A program made the position numbers and the translations under genes. Shown one piece after another: positions 7,373 to 15,941 of a stretch of 64,000 nucleotides of DNA. Position 1 is the stretch's first letter. Every line of letters begins with the position of its first letter. The stretch is from the NCBI RefSeq assembly GCF_000737715.1, contig NZ_JPRN01000001.1:1-64000 (forward strand). The letters are read 5' to 3'. Under the pieces are notes generated by a model. The model was not told where the DNA came from. It saw only the letters and a program-made list of their open reading frames with translations, and searched no databases. Source of the DNA: Chryseobacterium sp. JM1. GTDB lineage: Bacteria > Bacteroidota > Bacteroidia > Flavobacteriales > Weeksellaceae.

Positions 7373-9268
7373 ATGAAGAAAATAAGTATTCTTTCAATGT
7401 TTTTGTTGTTTTTTAATGCTTTTTCTCAAAATGTTGAACATTTTTGTGGTTTTGACGAAGAAATGAGAAAAATGGACATAAGATTTCCTGAATTAAAGAA
7501 AAGCAGAGAAGAAGTAGAAGCCAGATTAAGTAAAATGGACAAGCAGTCTTTTCTTAATAAAGTAGGCGGAACAACTTCCTGGAATGGTCTGTACACAGGA
7601 CAAACCTTTGAAATCCCAATTGTAGTACACGTTATTGAATCCAGTGCAACCGCTAACTCAAATTTAGCTTTATCAGATCAGGATGTGATCAACTGGATCG
7701 ACAGAGCCAATAAAATGTATGCCACCACTTACGGAAACGGGTTCTATGCAGAAGGGGCAGGGGCAACAGGAGGAAATGTCATTCCTTTTAAACTGGTACT
7801 GGCTAAAAGATCACCAACATGTGCTCCAACCAATGGAATTGTAAGATATAACGGAAGTACAATCCCTTTATATGATACCAGAGGTGTAAAGTCTGCTTCT
7901 ACAGGCAACGGGGCAAGTGACAGCCAGATCAAAACTATGGCACCGCACTGGCCTGAAACTTCTTATTTCAACATCTATGTAGTTATTGGATTTGATGGTC
8001 AGCAGCAAAATGCGGGTGGGCTAATGGGATATGCAAGATTCCCGGAATCTTATGACTATTTCTATGAAAGCTTTATGAAGGTAGCTACCCTTAAAAATCT
8101 GAATGATACCACACTTACTCATGAGCTGGGTCATGCATTTGGTCTTTATCATACGTTTCAGGGAGTTAATTATACAAGCCAGACAACATGTCCTGTCAAT
8201 AATAACTGTGCAACGGACGGGGACAGAGTTTGTGATACGTCACCTTCAAGAAGTATGTACGGTGTAGCTGTTCCGAATAATACGACTATAGATCCGTGTA
8301 CCAATCAGAACCATGACGGAACACAGTATAACGTAATGAATTATACCAACTCTAACCGTAAATTCACAGAAGGGCAGAGAGACAGAGCGATCATGCTGAT
8401 GATGGAATACAGAAAAAACCTGATCACTTCAACAGCAGGGCAGGATCCGGCAGCGGTGATCCCATCTCCTGTAACAGTAGTGGCAGCACAGTGTAATCCT
8501 TCAGGAATTGTAAATCCAGCCAATAATAACTTCGGAATCGGAGCTTCAAGAGTACAGTTTGGAACTATTAGCAGCACAACGAATGGATATGATTCTGACG
8601 AACCTGCTCCGAAATACTATGAAGATTATTCTGCAGCAACGTGCATCAGGCCTGCTTATTATACAGATATTCCGTCCAACGCAAGTACGGAATTGAAAGT
8701 TACCTATGATAACGGCTTTAGCCAGGCAGATAAGTTTAAAACTAAGGTGTGGATTGATTATAACAACAATGGAGTATTTGAAGAATCTGAGATAGTAGCC
8801 AATGATCTGTCTGCTTCTATGGCTTCGGGAGCAAGAAAAGTTGTTACTGTAAGCGTTACGCCTCCTGCTACAGCTTTAACGAATACTTATTTAAGAATGA
8901 GAGTTTCTGTAGATGCAGCCACCTTTAATGGAGCAGTGCTTGCTGATGGGACTTCATGTTCACAGCTTCAGTACGGACAGGTAGAAGATTATGCAGTAAG
9001 GATAACCGGAGTTTTAGGAACTTCAGATGTAAAAAACAATACAGCAGAAGCAAAAATTGTTTATCTGAAATCTGAAAATAAATTGAAACTGACTGGTAAT
9101 GGAATTTTTGGAGATTATCAGATCTATGACCTAAGCGGTAAGCTTATCCAAAAAGGAAATACAAAAACCAACGAGATCCAGATTGAAAGAGCGCTTCCAA
9201 AAGGAGCATTTATTATCAATTACTCCGATAAGAACAAAAACGGATCTAAGAAGTTTTTAAATAATTAA
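7373..9268 (+). CDS. Secreted M43-family zinc metalloprotease, T9SS type A
   Basis: 631 residues. A signal peptide (MKKISILSMFLLFFNAFSQ) is followed by a propeptide-like segment and a catalytic domain with H250-E-L-G-H254-AFG-LYH260, the HExxHxxGxxH zinc signature of pappalysin/cytophagalysin M43 metzincins. NVMNY near residue 322 is a plausible Met-turn. Cys pairs (TTCPVNNNC, RVCDTSP) lie nearby. Around 435-545 is a GEVED-type beta domain (WIDYNNNGVFEESE, then GQVEDYAVR). The last 75 residues are a T9SS type A sorting domain (YQIYDLSGKLIQKG, LPKGAFIINY). It is therefore probably exported by Sec, then T9SS, to the surface or medium, where it degrades proteins. Monocistronic, closed by a strong terminator. 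Confidence 0.93.
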   Translation: MKKISILSMFLLFFNAFSQNVEHFCGFDEEMRKMDIRFPELKKSREEVEARLSKMDKQSFLNKVGGTTSWNGLYTGQTFEIPIVVHVIESSATANSNLALSDQDVINWIDRANKMYATTYGNGFYAEGAGATGGNVIPFKLVLAKRSPTCAPTNGIVRYNGSTIPLYDTRGVKSASTGNGASDSQIKTMAPHWPETSYFNIYVVIGFDGQQQNAGGLMGYARFPESYDYFYESFMKVATLKNLNDTTLTHELGHAFGLYHTFQGVNYTSQTTCPVNNNCATDGDRVCDTSPSRSMYGVAVPNNTTIDPCTNQNHDGTQYNVMNYTNSNRKFTEGQRDRAIMLMMEYRKNLITSTAGQDPAAVIPSPVTVVAAQCNPSGIVNPANNNFGIGASRVQFGTISSTTNGYDSDEPAPKYYEDYSAATCIRPAYYTDIPSNASTELKVTYDNGFSQADKFKTKVWIDYNNNGVFEESEIVANDLSASMASGARKVVTVSVTPPATALTNTYLRMRVSVDAATFNGAVLADGTSCSQLQYGQVEDYAVRITGVLGTSDVKNNTAEAKIVYLKSENKLKLTGNGIFGDYQIYDLSGKLIQKGNTKTNEIQIERALPKGAFIINYSDKNKNGSKKFLNN

Positions 9269-9288
9269 TTCTGAATTATTCAAATAGT

Positions 9289-9315
9289 AAAGCCCCGATT
9301 AAGGGGCTTTTTTTA
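9289..9315 (+). terminator. Rho-independent terminator between M43 gene and ruvC
   Basis: AAAGCCCC, loop GATTAA, GGGGCTTT followed by TTTT. It lies between convergent genes and may serve both. Confidence 0.9.
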
Positions 9316-9320
9316 TATCA

Positions 9321-9875
9321 TTATTTCAACCTGTCCGGATTTTGTTTAAGGAAGCTTTCCCAGCCACTGAATGATTTGGTGTCCGCTATCGTACCGGAAT
9401 TGAAATGGTGGCATACGGCAACCGCAAGACCATCTGAGGCATCCAGATATTTGGTGGGAAATTCTTTCAGATTTAAAAGATTCTGAAGCATTCCGGCTAC
9501 CTGTTCCTTGCTGGCATTTCCGTTTCCGGTGATGGCCATTTTAATTTTTTTCGGAGAGTATTCCGTGATGGGAATGTTTCTGTAAAGACTGGCAGCCATT
9601 GCTACTCCCTGAGCGCGGCCCAGTTTAAGCATACTCTGCACATTTTTTCCAAAAAACGGAGCTTCCAGAGCTACTTCGTCAGGGTGATATTCATCAATCA
9701 GGGCTAATGTTTTGTCGAAAATATATTTCAGCTTCGTTTCGTGATTCGGATATTTTTTTAGGATTAATTCGTGAATAGAAACCATCTCCATTTTGCCTTT
9801 TTTTACGGAAATAATACCAAAACCCATAATGGCCGTTCCGGGATCAATGCCTAAAATTATCTTCTCTGAAATCAT
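9321..9875 (-). CDS. ruvC: Holliday junction endonuclease RuvC
   Basis: 184 residues, normal length. RuvC cuts four-way junctions with the RuvAB motor during recombinational repair. The acidic catalytic set is visible: D11 in GIDPGT, E71 in LEAPFFGKN, and D145/D148 in LDASDGLAVAVCHH. AITGNGNASKEQV and GRAQGVAMAA are family-typical. A perfect -7 box lies so close to the ATG that the mRNA may be leaderless. The next in-frame Met (residue 17) would remove D11, so 9875 must be the start. Confidence 0.97.
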   Translation of the reverse strand: MISEKIILGIDPGTAIMGFGIISVKKGKMEMVSIHELILKKYPNHETKLKYIFDKTLALIDEYHPDEVALEAPFFGKNVQSMLKLGRAQGVAMAASLYRNIPITEYSPKKIKMAITGNGNASKEQVAGMLQNLLNLKEFPTKYLDASDGLAVAVCHHFNSGTIADTKSFSGWESFLKQNPDRLK

Positions 9876-9879
9876 GGCT

Positions 9880-9887
9880 CAAAGATA
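9880..9887 (-). promoter_or_regulatory. -7 box TATCTTTG of ruvC
   Basis: Perfect TAnnTTTG on the minus strand ending 5 bp before the ruvC ATG. Transcription would start at or next to the start codon. Confidence 0.55.
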
Positions 9888-9969
9888 GGATATTCTAAAC
9901 TTTTTTATCAGACAAAAAGAGGATTTAAAATAACGGGTGTTTGGGCTGAAAAAATAAGTTAAAAGATTT

Positions 9970-10132
9970 GGAAGCTGGAAGCGGGAGGCTTGAAGATACT
10001 ATTGGGTTTTAGATTTCTAGTAGTTTTCTTAAAATTTAATGAAGAAGCTTTTTAAGAAAACAATAAAAAGTAGGATACAGCTAATATTGCAGACTTCAAT
10101 AACTTCCCTCCTCTAGCTTCCGGCTTCCTTCC
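9970..10132. repeat. Long imperfect inverted repeat, element 1
   Basis: The left arm GGAAGCTGGAAGCGGGAGG... (9970-9996) is imperfectly complementary to the right arm (10101-10132, ...CTAGCTTCCGGCTTCC). The arms consist of drifting GAAGC/GGAGG-type motifs, with an AT-rich middle of about 100 bp. It resembles 56318-56467 in parts (GGCTTGAAG.TA..ATTGG and AATAACTTCC). It fills the 310-bp gap between ruvC and the next gene, in which I see no other feature. Confidence 0.55.
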
Positions 10133-10211
10133 CTGATCAAAAATCCCAAATTTCAACAAAAAAATATTCAATGTATCGGGAAATATGTATAACTTTAAAA
10201 TAAAATGTGCC

Positions 10212-10703
10212 ATGAAAAATTTACTTAATTTATGTATTGTTCCCGTACTTCTGTTATTCAGTTTTCAGAAAAACAGTGCGTTAGGTTATTTGGGGAATAA
10301 AACATCCGGTGCTGAGATCCGGAAAGAAGGTAAGATTGTTTATCTGTTTTTTAGAACTGATAAAGAAGCTTCCGGGAAAGAAAGAATTATCCTTCAGGAA
10401 AAGAAAGTGGCTGAAGGAAAGCTGAAATTTAGCCCTTCTTTTGACAGAAGTGAAGTTGAAGCCGGAGATCTTATTGTGATCCTGTCTGATTCAGGTGGAA
10501 AGGAAATCATGAAACAGCTGGTGAAAAATCCACTGCATCCTGAAATGGAAGTTTATGAAAAAGAAGGTGTCAGCAGAAAGAAAATTCCTCTTGAAAATGC
10601 TGAATTCAGTGTAAGGTATTCCTATTCTGAACAGATTCAAACCGTAAGAATCGAAAAAGTGACCGAATCCGAAAATCAGCTTTTATTCACCCAAAAACTA
10701 TAG
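10212..10703 (+). CDS. Small exported protein upstream of the M64 peptidase
   Basis: 163 residues from ATG 10212. An upstream in-frame ATG at 10185 would add nine residues before the signal peptide, so I prefer 10212. MKNLLNLCIVPVLLLFSFQ is a signal sequence. The mature part is beta-rich and charged, with no motif I recognise. The next gene starts 2 bp after the stop, so the two are almost certainly cotranscribed and translationally coupled. A partner, inhibitor or chaperone role for the protease is possible but only inferred from that spacing. Confidence 0.75.
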   Translation: MKNLLNLCIVPVLLLFSFQKNSALGYLGNKTSGAEIRKEGKIVYLFFRTDKEASGKERIILQEKKVAEGKLKFSPSFDRSEVEAGDLIVILSDSGGKEIMKQLVKNPLHPEMEVYEKEGVSRKKIPLENAEFSVRYSYSEQIQTVRIEKVTESENQLLFTQKL

Positions 10704-10705
10704 CC

Positions 10706-12070
10706 ATGAGAAAAATTTTATTATCCCTTTTCGTTGGCAGCTGCTGTGCTGCACAAACCTTTCAGACCGTTCCCCTTCTTCAGAACGGAACGAATGATAA
10801 ACGGATTATTATTGCGGTATTGGGTGACGGTTTTACCACGGCCCAGCAGAATTCCTTCGTCTCATCGGCGCAGGCTACCGTTAATTACCTTTTTACAAAA
10901 AGCCCATATACAGAATATAAAAATTATTTTAACGCCTATGCCGTAAAGGTCGTTTCTACTGCTTCAGGCGTAAAACATCCTGGAACTGCGACTGATGTCA
11001 CTGAACCTGTCATTCCGGTGTCCAATCCGAATAATTATCTTGGATCTTCCTTTGATTTTGGGGTTCACCGGTGTATTTACAGCAATACGACCAATAAGGT
11101 AGGTCAGGTTCTGGCTGCCAATGTTCCGGACTATGATATTACTTATGTGCTGGGCAATTCCACAGAGTACGGAGGATGTGGCGGTTCGTATGCATTCGCA
11201 TCTCTCAACGGATCTTCCAATGAAATTGTTGTTCATGAATTAGGACATTCATTTGGAAAACTGGCTGATGAATACTGGTTTTCCGGTTCCGGAGAATCTC
11301 CCAATAAAACCCAGACTTCAAATCCTACAACAGTAAAATGGAAAAACTGGGTAGGGCTTAACGGAGTAGGTGTATATTCTTATTCAGAAAGCCCTTCATG
11401 GTACCGTCCGCACCAAAGTTGTGAGATGAGGTATCTGAATCAGCAGTTTTGCTCAGTCTGTAAAGAAGCCATTATTGAAAAAATTCATTCATTGGTGTCT
11501 CCGGTAGATTCTTATACCCCTGCAAATACATCAGCGGTGAATGCCAACTCCAATGTGACCTTTACCGTGAATGAAATTCTCCCGATTCCTAATACATTGG
11601 TTAATTCATGGAAGCTGAACGGAACCTTGCTTGCATCAACGGCTAATTCACTCACCATTTCTCCATCCCAATTGAATGTTGGGAATAATACCCTGATCTT
11701 TTCGGTGAATGATAACAATACACTGCTTAAAGTGAATAACCACAGTACCCTGCATTTTACCAATGTGACCTGGACACTGAATAAATCTGCTGCCAAAAAA
11801 ATGACAGAAGTAAAAGCCGAAGAAAGAAGATACAGCATATATCCCAATCCTTCAGACGGTGAATTTTTTATCAAAGGAAAACAGGAATTTGCAGGAAATA
11901 CCAGAATCGAGCTGTATGATACATCCGGAAAGCTGATCCGTATTAAATCAGATCTAAAAGACCGTTCAACATTGTTAGTTGATATTAAAAATCTTCCTGC
12001 CGGAACCTATCTTGTAAATGTTTATGAAAATGAAGGAATGATTATTTCTCAGAAAATTGTGAAAGAGTAG
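10706..12070 (+). CDS. Secreted M64-family metallopeptidase, T9SS type A
   Basis: 454 residues. After a short signal peptide comes the M64 (IgA-peptidase-like) domain with IIIAVLGDGFTTAQQNSF near the N-terminus, typical of the family. The zinc site is H177-E-L-G-H181-SFGKLADEYW. Cys residues in CEMRYLNQQFCSVC follow, then an Ig-like or PKD-like segment (about 270-360). The final 80 residues are a T9SS type A signal (YSIYPNPSDGEFFIKG, LPAGTYLVNVY). It is predicted to be released or displayed at the cell surface as a protease. The name IgA peptidase comes from the founding family member and does not predict the substrate here. Confidence 0.93.
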   Translation: MRKILLSLFVGSCCAAQTFQTVPLLQNGTNDKRIIIAVLGDGFTTAQQNSFVSSAQATVNYLFTKSPYTEYKNYFNAYAVKVVSTASGVKHPGTATDVTEPVIPVSNPNNYLGSSFDFGVHRCIYSNTTNKVGQVLAANVPDYDITYVLGNSTEYGGCGGSYAFASLNGSSNEIVVHELGHSFGKLADEYWFSGSGESPNKTQTSNPTTVKWKNWVGLNGVGVYSYSESPSWYRPHQSCEMRYLNQQFCSVCKEAIIEKIHSLVSPVDSYTPANTSAVNANSNVTFTVNEILPIPNTLVNSWKLNGTLLASTANSLTISPSQLNVGNNTLIFSVNDNNTLLKVNNHSTLHFTNVTWTLNKSAAKKMTEVKAEERRYSIYPNPSDGEFFIKGKQEFAGNTRIELYDTSGKLIRIKSDLKDRSTLLVDIKNLPAGTYLVNVYENEGMIISQKIVKE

Positions 12071-12168
12071 GAGAGGAAGGAAAGGTTAGATGGAAGTTAC
12101 TGTTAGACCTTTAATTTCTTGCAGCCATCTAATACCTAATCTTCGATACTCAAGCTTCCTTATCCAAA
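12071..12168. repeat. Imperfect inverted repeat, element 2
   Basis: The left arm (GGAAGGAAAGGTTAGATGGA) and right arm (CCATCTAATACCTAATCTTC) are imperfectly complementary, again made of near-repeated short motifs. It sits directly after the M64 stop and before the terminator. Confidence 0.45.
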
Positions 12169-12200
12169 TAATGCCGGTTGTAAAAGCCGGCATTTATTGT
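12169..12200 (+). terminator. Rho-independent terminator after the M64 gene
   Basis: AATGCCGG, loop, CCGGCATTTATTG, between convergent genes. Confidence 0.8.
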
Positions 12201-12203
12201 TCA

Positions 12204-12734
12204 TTAATGATTTCCTGTGAGTTTCTTTTCTGCGATCGGAATCCAATTCTGATCATGACGGAGAAGTAATATTTTATCAACGATAAATTTAGTTTTGTAT
12301 TCTTTTTCTTCGTAAACTTCCCATGCTTTCAGGTAGTTGTCATAGCTGAGGTCTCTGTAACCAACAGTCATATGGGAATGGAAAGAATATTTGATAAAAT
12401 TAAAATGCTGTTTTACGTTTTGATGAAGGATGTTTAAATTGTTATTCGGTTCAGGCTGTACAAAGAGGACAGGGTTTTTAGGATTTGGAAAACTTCCAAA
12501 ACCGTTCAGTATGATTTCAAAGGGAGGCAAATCGGTATCTATCTTTTGAAAAGCTGTATGAATGTCACTCTCAAGCTCCAACTCTCTGGAGAAGGGTGGA
12601 AATAAAGTGATGTGGGCATCATTTTTCAATGCTTTTGAATTATCATAGTTCAAAGCGAGATCTTCTTTAAAAATCTTCACCTCGTCAATAACTTCCTGTG
12701 GAGGATAGATCGCGATGAAATACATTTTTTTCAT
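12204..12734 (-). CDS. 2H phosphoesterase (2'-5' RNA ligase-like)
   Basis: 176 residues with the two HxTx motifs that define the 2H superfamily: H41-I-T-L and H121-M-T-V, about 80 residues apart as expected. Family members hydrolyse cyclic phosphates or ligate 2'-5' RNA ends. The exact substrate cannot be told. No signal peptide, so cytoplasmic. It is divergent from the PadR gene, with 47 bp between starts. A second Met at residue 4 could be the true start. Confidence 0.85.
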   Translation of the reverse strand: MKKMYFIAIYPPQEVIDEVKIFKEDLALNYDNSKALKNDAHITLFPPFSRELELESDIHTAFQKIDTDLPPFEIILNGFGSFPNPKNPVLFVQPEPNNNLNILHQNVKQHFNFIKYSFHSHMTVGYRDLSYDNYLKAWEVYEEKEYKTKFIVDKILLLRHDQNWIPIAEKKLTGNH

Positions 12735-12781
12735 ACGGCAAAATACATTTTTTTGAGAAAAATTTCATACATAAGAAAATT

Positions 12782-13138
12782 ATGCATAGATTTGAAAGGT
12801 ATAAAAAAGATCATTTGAAAAAGAACAGTCTTTACAAAGGAACACTCCAGAACATTATTTTGAAGCTGCTTTCAAAAGAAGTGAAAATGTATGGATATCA
12901 GATCACGCAACGGGCAAAAGAGCTTACAGAAGGAGAGCTTGAAATGACCGAAGGTGCGCTGTATCCTTTGCTGCACAAACTGGAAAATGATGGAATGATC
13001 ACTTCAGAAATTCAGAAAATCAACGGAAGAGACCGAAAATATTATCTTTTGACAGAGAAAGGGAAAAAGCATCAGACTGTTCAGGAGAATGAAATGAAAA
13101 GTTATTTGTTAAACCTAAATACCATTTTTAACATATGA
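12782..13138 (+). CDS. PadR-family transcriptional regulator
   Basis: 118 residues. The winged-helix core is clear: GTLQNIILKLLSK, MYGYQITQRAKELTEG, TEGALYPLLHKLENDGMI and GRDRKYYLLTEKGKK. PadR proteins are dimeric repressors that respond to small molecules or envelope stress. Its stop overlaps the next ATG (ATGATGA), so it is the first gene of an operon with one or two 4-TM proteins. This is the usual arrangement for PadR regulators that control a partner membrane protein. The short divergent intergenic region probably carries its own operator. Confidence 0.92.
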   Translation: MHRFERYKKDHLKKNSLYKGTLQNIILKLLSKEVKMYGYQITQRAKELTEGELEMTEGALYPLLHKLENDGMITSEIQKINGRDRKYYLLTEKGKKHQTVQENEMKSYLLNLNTIFNI

Positions 13139-13857
13139 TGACCGAGGTACAGGAAAATGAGGTGACGGACTATCTTATCTTTCAAAGGCTTCCATTGGAT
13201 ATTTTGTTGGAAGTAAAAGACCATATGATTTCGCAGATTTCAGATATCGAGCGTAAAGACCATTTAAATTTTGAAGACGCTTTCTTAAAGACCAAAAGAT
13301 TGTGGGAAAATGAGTTTAAAATGACGAGTTATTCTATTTTTTACTCAGAGCTGATTCCTGTGATTGTTAAGAAAATCATCAAAGGGAACAATAATAAAAT
13401 TCTTAAAAAGTCATTGTTATTAGCCCTCATTTCTTTTGTCATTAACCTTTTGCTGATTTACAGTTCCACCAGCAAGGAACAATATGCTCTGTTCTTTAGG
13501 ATACAGAATTCTCTGTTTTTTCTGGCCCCGGTTTTAGTCTGGGCATTCCACTACAAAATCCGAAAATTTATCAGAACAGATTTTAAGTATAAAGGGAAAT
13601 TGTTTTATACCATGTATCAGCAGAATATGGGTTTACTGGTGATATGCCTGATGTCGATGGCGCAGGTCATTACCAAAGACGGAAATTCGCTCTACCAGTT
13701 TTTTAAAACCCAGAATCATGATGATTTGATCAGCGTTGTGATTTCTCTCGCCTTTATTTTTACACTGCAGACATTTATGATTTTTGGGCTATTCAATTTC
13801 TTTGAACATAAAAAGTCTCTTAAAAAACTTCAGAATTTTCTACAGACTGCAGCGTGA
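13135..13857 (+). CDS. 4-TM protein paired with PadR, paralogue 1
   Basis: 240 residues. The N-terminal 80 form a soluble helical domain (EVTDYLIFQRLPLDILLEVKDHMISQI, then FEDAFLKTKRLWENEF), followed by four hydrophobic helices between about 100 and 230. The helical segment resembles in layout the HAAS-type domains encoded beside PadR regulators: short helices, an acidic DH motif, and an A-x-x-x-T/K-x-x-W end. I could not confirm that family. The next gene repeats the same plan. It may pass a membrane signal to PadR or be its target. Confidence 0.75.
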   Translation: MMTEVQENEVTDYLIFQRLPLDILLEVKDHMISQISDIERKDHLNFEDAFLKTKRLWENEFKMTSYSIFYSELIPVIVKKIIKGNNNKILKKSLLLALISFVINLLLIYSSTSKEQYALFFRIQNSLFFLAPVLVWAFHYKIRKFIRTDFKYKGKLFYTMYQQNMGLLVICLMSMAQVITKDGNSLYQFFKTQNHDDLISVVISLAFIFTLQTFMIFGLFNFFEHKKSLKKLQNFLQTAA

Positions 13858-13903
13858 TAGACTGAACAATCAACTGAAAAATACCATTTAACATTTATTA
13901 AAC

Positions 13904-14518
13904 ATGATAAATACGGCACAGGAAATCGAGATCATACAGTATCTTATTTCAAAAAAACTGAATCAGAAACTATTGTTGGAAATCAAAGATCATTTTATAC
14001 TTCAGATATCCAACCTGATGGAGGAACAGAATGAAGGTTTTCAGGAAGCTTTTCTCCAGACCAAAATGAACTGGAAAAGCGAACTTGAAATGGTAAAAGC
14101 TGATTTTTTATCGGCAAGAAAAATAACCAGAATTGAGAAAGATATTCTTCAGACCCGCTTCAAAAAAATGAGTGTTTATGCACTGGCCTTTTCACTAATT
14201 TTTTCAGGCTTACTCTATATAAAACCCAATCTATTTAATGATGTACAGATCTTATTTTTGTTAACAATATTGGGGCTTTCTGTTTATAATTTTATGCGGA
14301 AAACGATGAATCTCAACGGCTATTTTCAGATGAGCTTTCATCCTCTTCTTTTGAAAAACTTTTTTGCAGGAGCTGCATTGATTGCAATTTCATGTTTCTT
14401 TTTTAAAGACGTTCATACGGCCCTTTCTGTCATGATTAAACCTTTCTTTCTGTTTGCTGCAGCGATTCAGACCCAGCTTCTATACTGGAACGCAAAGAAA
14501 ATTAATGTTTTGATCTAA
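13904..14518 (+). CDS. 4-TM protein paired with PadR, paralogue 2
   Basis: 204 residues, clearly paralogous to the preceding protein: EIIQYLISKKLNQKLLLEIKDHFILQI matches EVTDYLIFQRLPLDILLEVKDHMISQI position by position, and FQEAFLQTKMNWKSEL matches FEDAFLKTKRLWENEF. Four TM segments follow. It starts 46 bp after the previous stop, probably in the same operon. Its 3' end overlaps the convergent serine hydrolase gene by 17 bp. Confidence 0.75.
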   Translation: MINTAQEIEIIQYLISKKLNQKLLLEIKDHFILQISNLMEEQNEGFQEAFLQTKMNWKSELEMVKADFLSARKITRIEKDILQTRFKKMSVYALAFSLIFSGLLYIKPNLFNDVQILFLLTILGLSVYNFMRKTMNLNGYFQMSFHPLLLKNFFAGAALIAISCFFFKDVHTALSVMIKPFFLFAAAIQTQLLYWNAKKINVLI

Positions 14519-15611
14519 GATGTAACAGCGTATTCTCAAGGTTATCCGTCATTTTTTTAACTTCAACATGAGGCCTGAAAGTAGAACTCTTGCCCTTTTC
14601 TTCATCAGCAATATTTGATAAAATCAGGACGGATGTTTTGGTTTGAGGATAATAAATGTTCAGAGAAGGTGACCCTTTTACATAACCGCTGTGAAAATAA
14701 CTTTCCGGCTTGCCAATATTCATCATAATCCCGTATCCATAACCCATTTTTCCCAGAATAGCATGGTGTCTTTCCGCACTTTTGGAAGTGAACTGCTTTA
14801 AAGTTTCCGGTTTGAGAATTTTTCCACTATACAGAGCATTATTCCATAAGTGAAGATCATCTATGGTAGAAAGAATACCGCCTGCAGGAGTGCCAATGTC
14901 TTTACTTCCAAGTCGCTTGGGCATATTGGGAACTTCCTGTGCATTTTTTTCATTACCGAGATAAGCACTTGCAAAGTTATTTCCTTCAAAAGTATTTCCG
15001 GTAGAAGAATTTTTCATTCCTGCTTTTCTGAACAGTTCCTGCGCATTTTCATCATAAGATTTACCGGAAACTGTTTCTACGATTTTACCCAAAGCATTAA
15101 AACCGTCATTGGAATAAAAGAAATCCGAACCGCTTTTAAACATCAGTTTTCCTCCGAAAGTATTAAGCCCTGAAGTATGATTCAAAAGCTGATGAATGAT
15201 GATATTTTCATATTCTTTAGTCTGAAATTCCTTAAGATATTTGGATGCCTTATCGGTAACATTCAGTTTTCCCTGTTCCATCTGAAGAAGAACCATAGCT
15301 GCGGTGAACTGCTTGCTTACAGAGCCAATGGCAAAAACGGTACTGCTGTCGATCTTTGTTTTCGTTTTAAAATTGGAATAACCGTTTTCCTTCCGGTACA
15401 GCTGCAGCGAATCTTTGAAGACGGCAATGCTTCCGTTGAAATTATATTTTTTAAATACAGAATCGATCTGCTGCTCCAAAAGGGTTTTCTGGAACGCTGT
15501 TATCGTAGAATCAATGATGGCGTTTTTGTCAACCGGTTTTATTTTGGGAATTTCGGTTGTACATGAACATAAAAAGTAAAAAAGGAACAGGAATGTAATT
15601 TTTTTGATCAC
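14502..15611 (-). CDS. Serine hydrolase lipoprotein (class C beta-lactamase fold)
   Basis: 369 residues starting at GTG 15611. The signal FLFLFYFLCSC ends in a lipobox with C17, so it is a membrane-anchored lipoprotein. The catalytic SxxK is S97-V-S-K100 in FAIGSVSKQFTAAM. YSN (in FFYSNDGFNALG) is the YxN motif, and HSGYVKG occupies the place of the KTG/HxG motif. These belong to the beta-lactamase/CubicO/DD-peptidase-like family (S12). Members act as esterases, peptidases or D-amino-acid amidases, and resistance should not be assumed. It overlaps the convergent neighbour. Confidence 0.9.
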   Translation of the reverse strand: MIKKITFLFLFYFLCSCTTEIPKIKPVDKNAIIDSTITAFQKTLLEQQIDSVFKKYNFNGSIAVFKDSLQLYRKENGYSNFKTKTKIDSSTVFAIGSVSKQFTAAMVLLQMEQGKLNVTDKASKYLKEFQTKEYENIIIHQLLNHTSGLNTFGGKLMFKSGSDFFYSNDGFNALGKIVETVSGKSYDENAQELFRKAGMKNSSTGNTFEGNNFASAYLGNEKNAQEVPNMPKRLGSKDIGTPAGGILSTIDDLHLWNNALYSGKILKPETLKQFTSKSAERHHAILGKMGYGYGIMMNIGKPESYFHSGYVKGSPSLNIYYPQTKTSVLILSNIADEEKGKSSTFRPHVEVKKMTDNLENTLLHLRSKH

Positions 15612-15941
15612 AGGTGTGTTTTTAGGATTAAAATTGAACGTATTGATACTAAGAATAATACCTATTTAAATGTAATAAAATTCTTAAAATTTTCATAATA
15701 GATGCAAAATTTATGCTAAAACAAGGAATTGTGTTTATAAGTATTTTTATTTTTGAATAGATGATCAAAGACTATCGTGAAAGAGTATTTGTTTGAATGA
15801 GTTATGAGTTTCAATATGGGATCGCCTGTAAAACTTAGGGATGAAATAAGTTTTTTTTAACGCAAAGTTCTATACTAATTTAAACATGTCAAGGTTCAAA
15901 ACCTTGAGATGGTTAATAGGACTGCCATACGACAGCAGCCT
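15612..15941. other. 330-bp gap with a small hairpin
   Basis: The only structure I can support is TCAAGGTT-CAA-AACCTTGA at 15889-15907, just downstream of the Dph6-like gene on its strand. It has no strong T run, so terminator function is uncertain. GAGTTATGAGTTTC near 15798 recalls the motif used in the inverted-repeat element at 22.8 kb. No ORF of note. Confidence 0.4.

Noticed and set aside
14502..15611. Antibiotic-resistance beta-lactamase
   Set aside because: SxxK and YxN are shared by many esterases and peptidases of the same fold; nothing specific for lactam hydrolysis.
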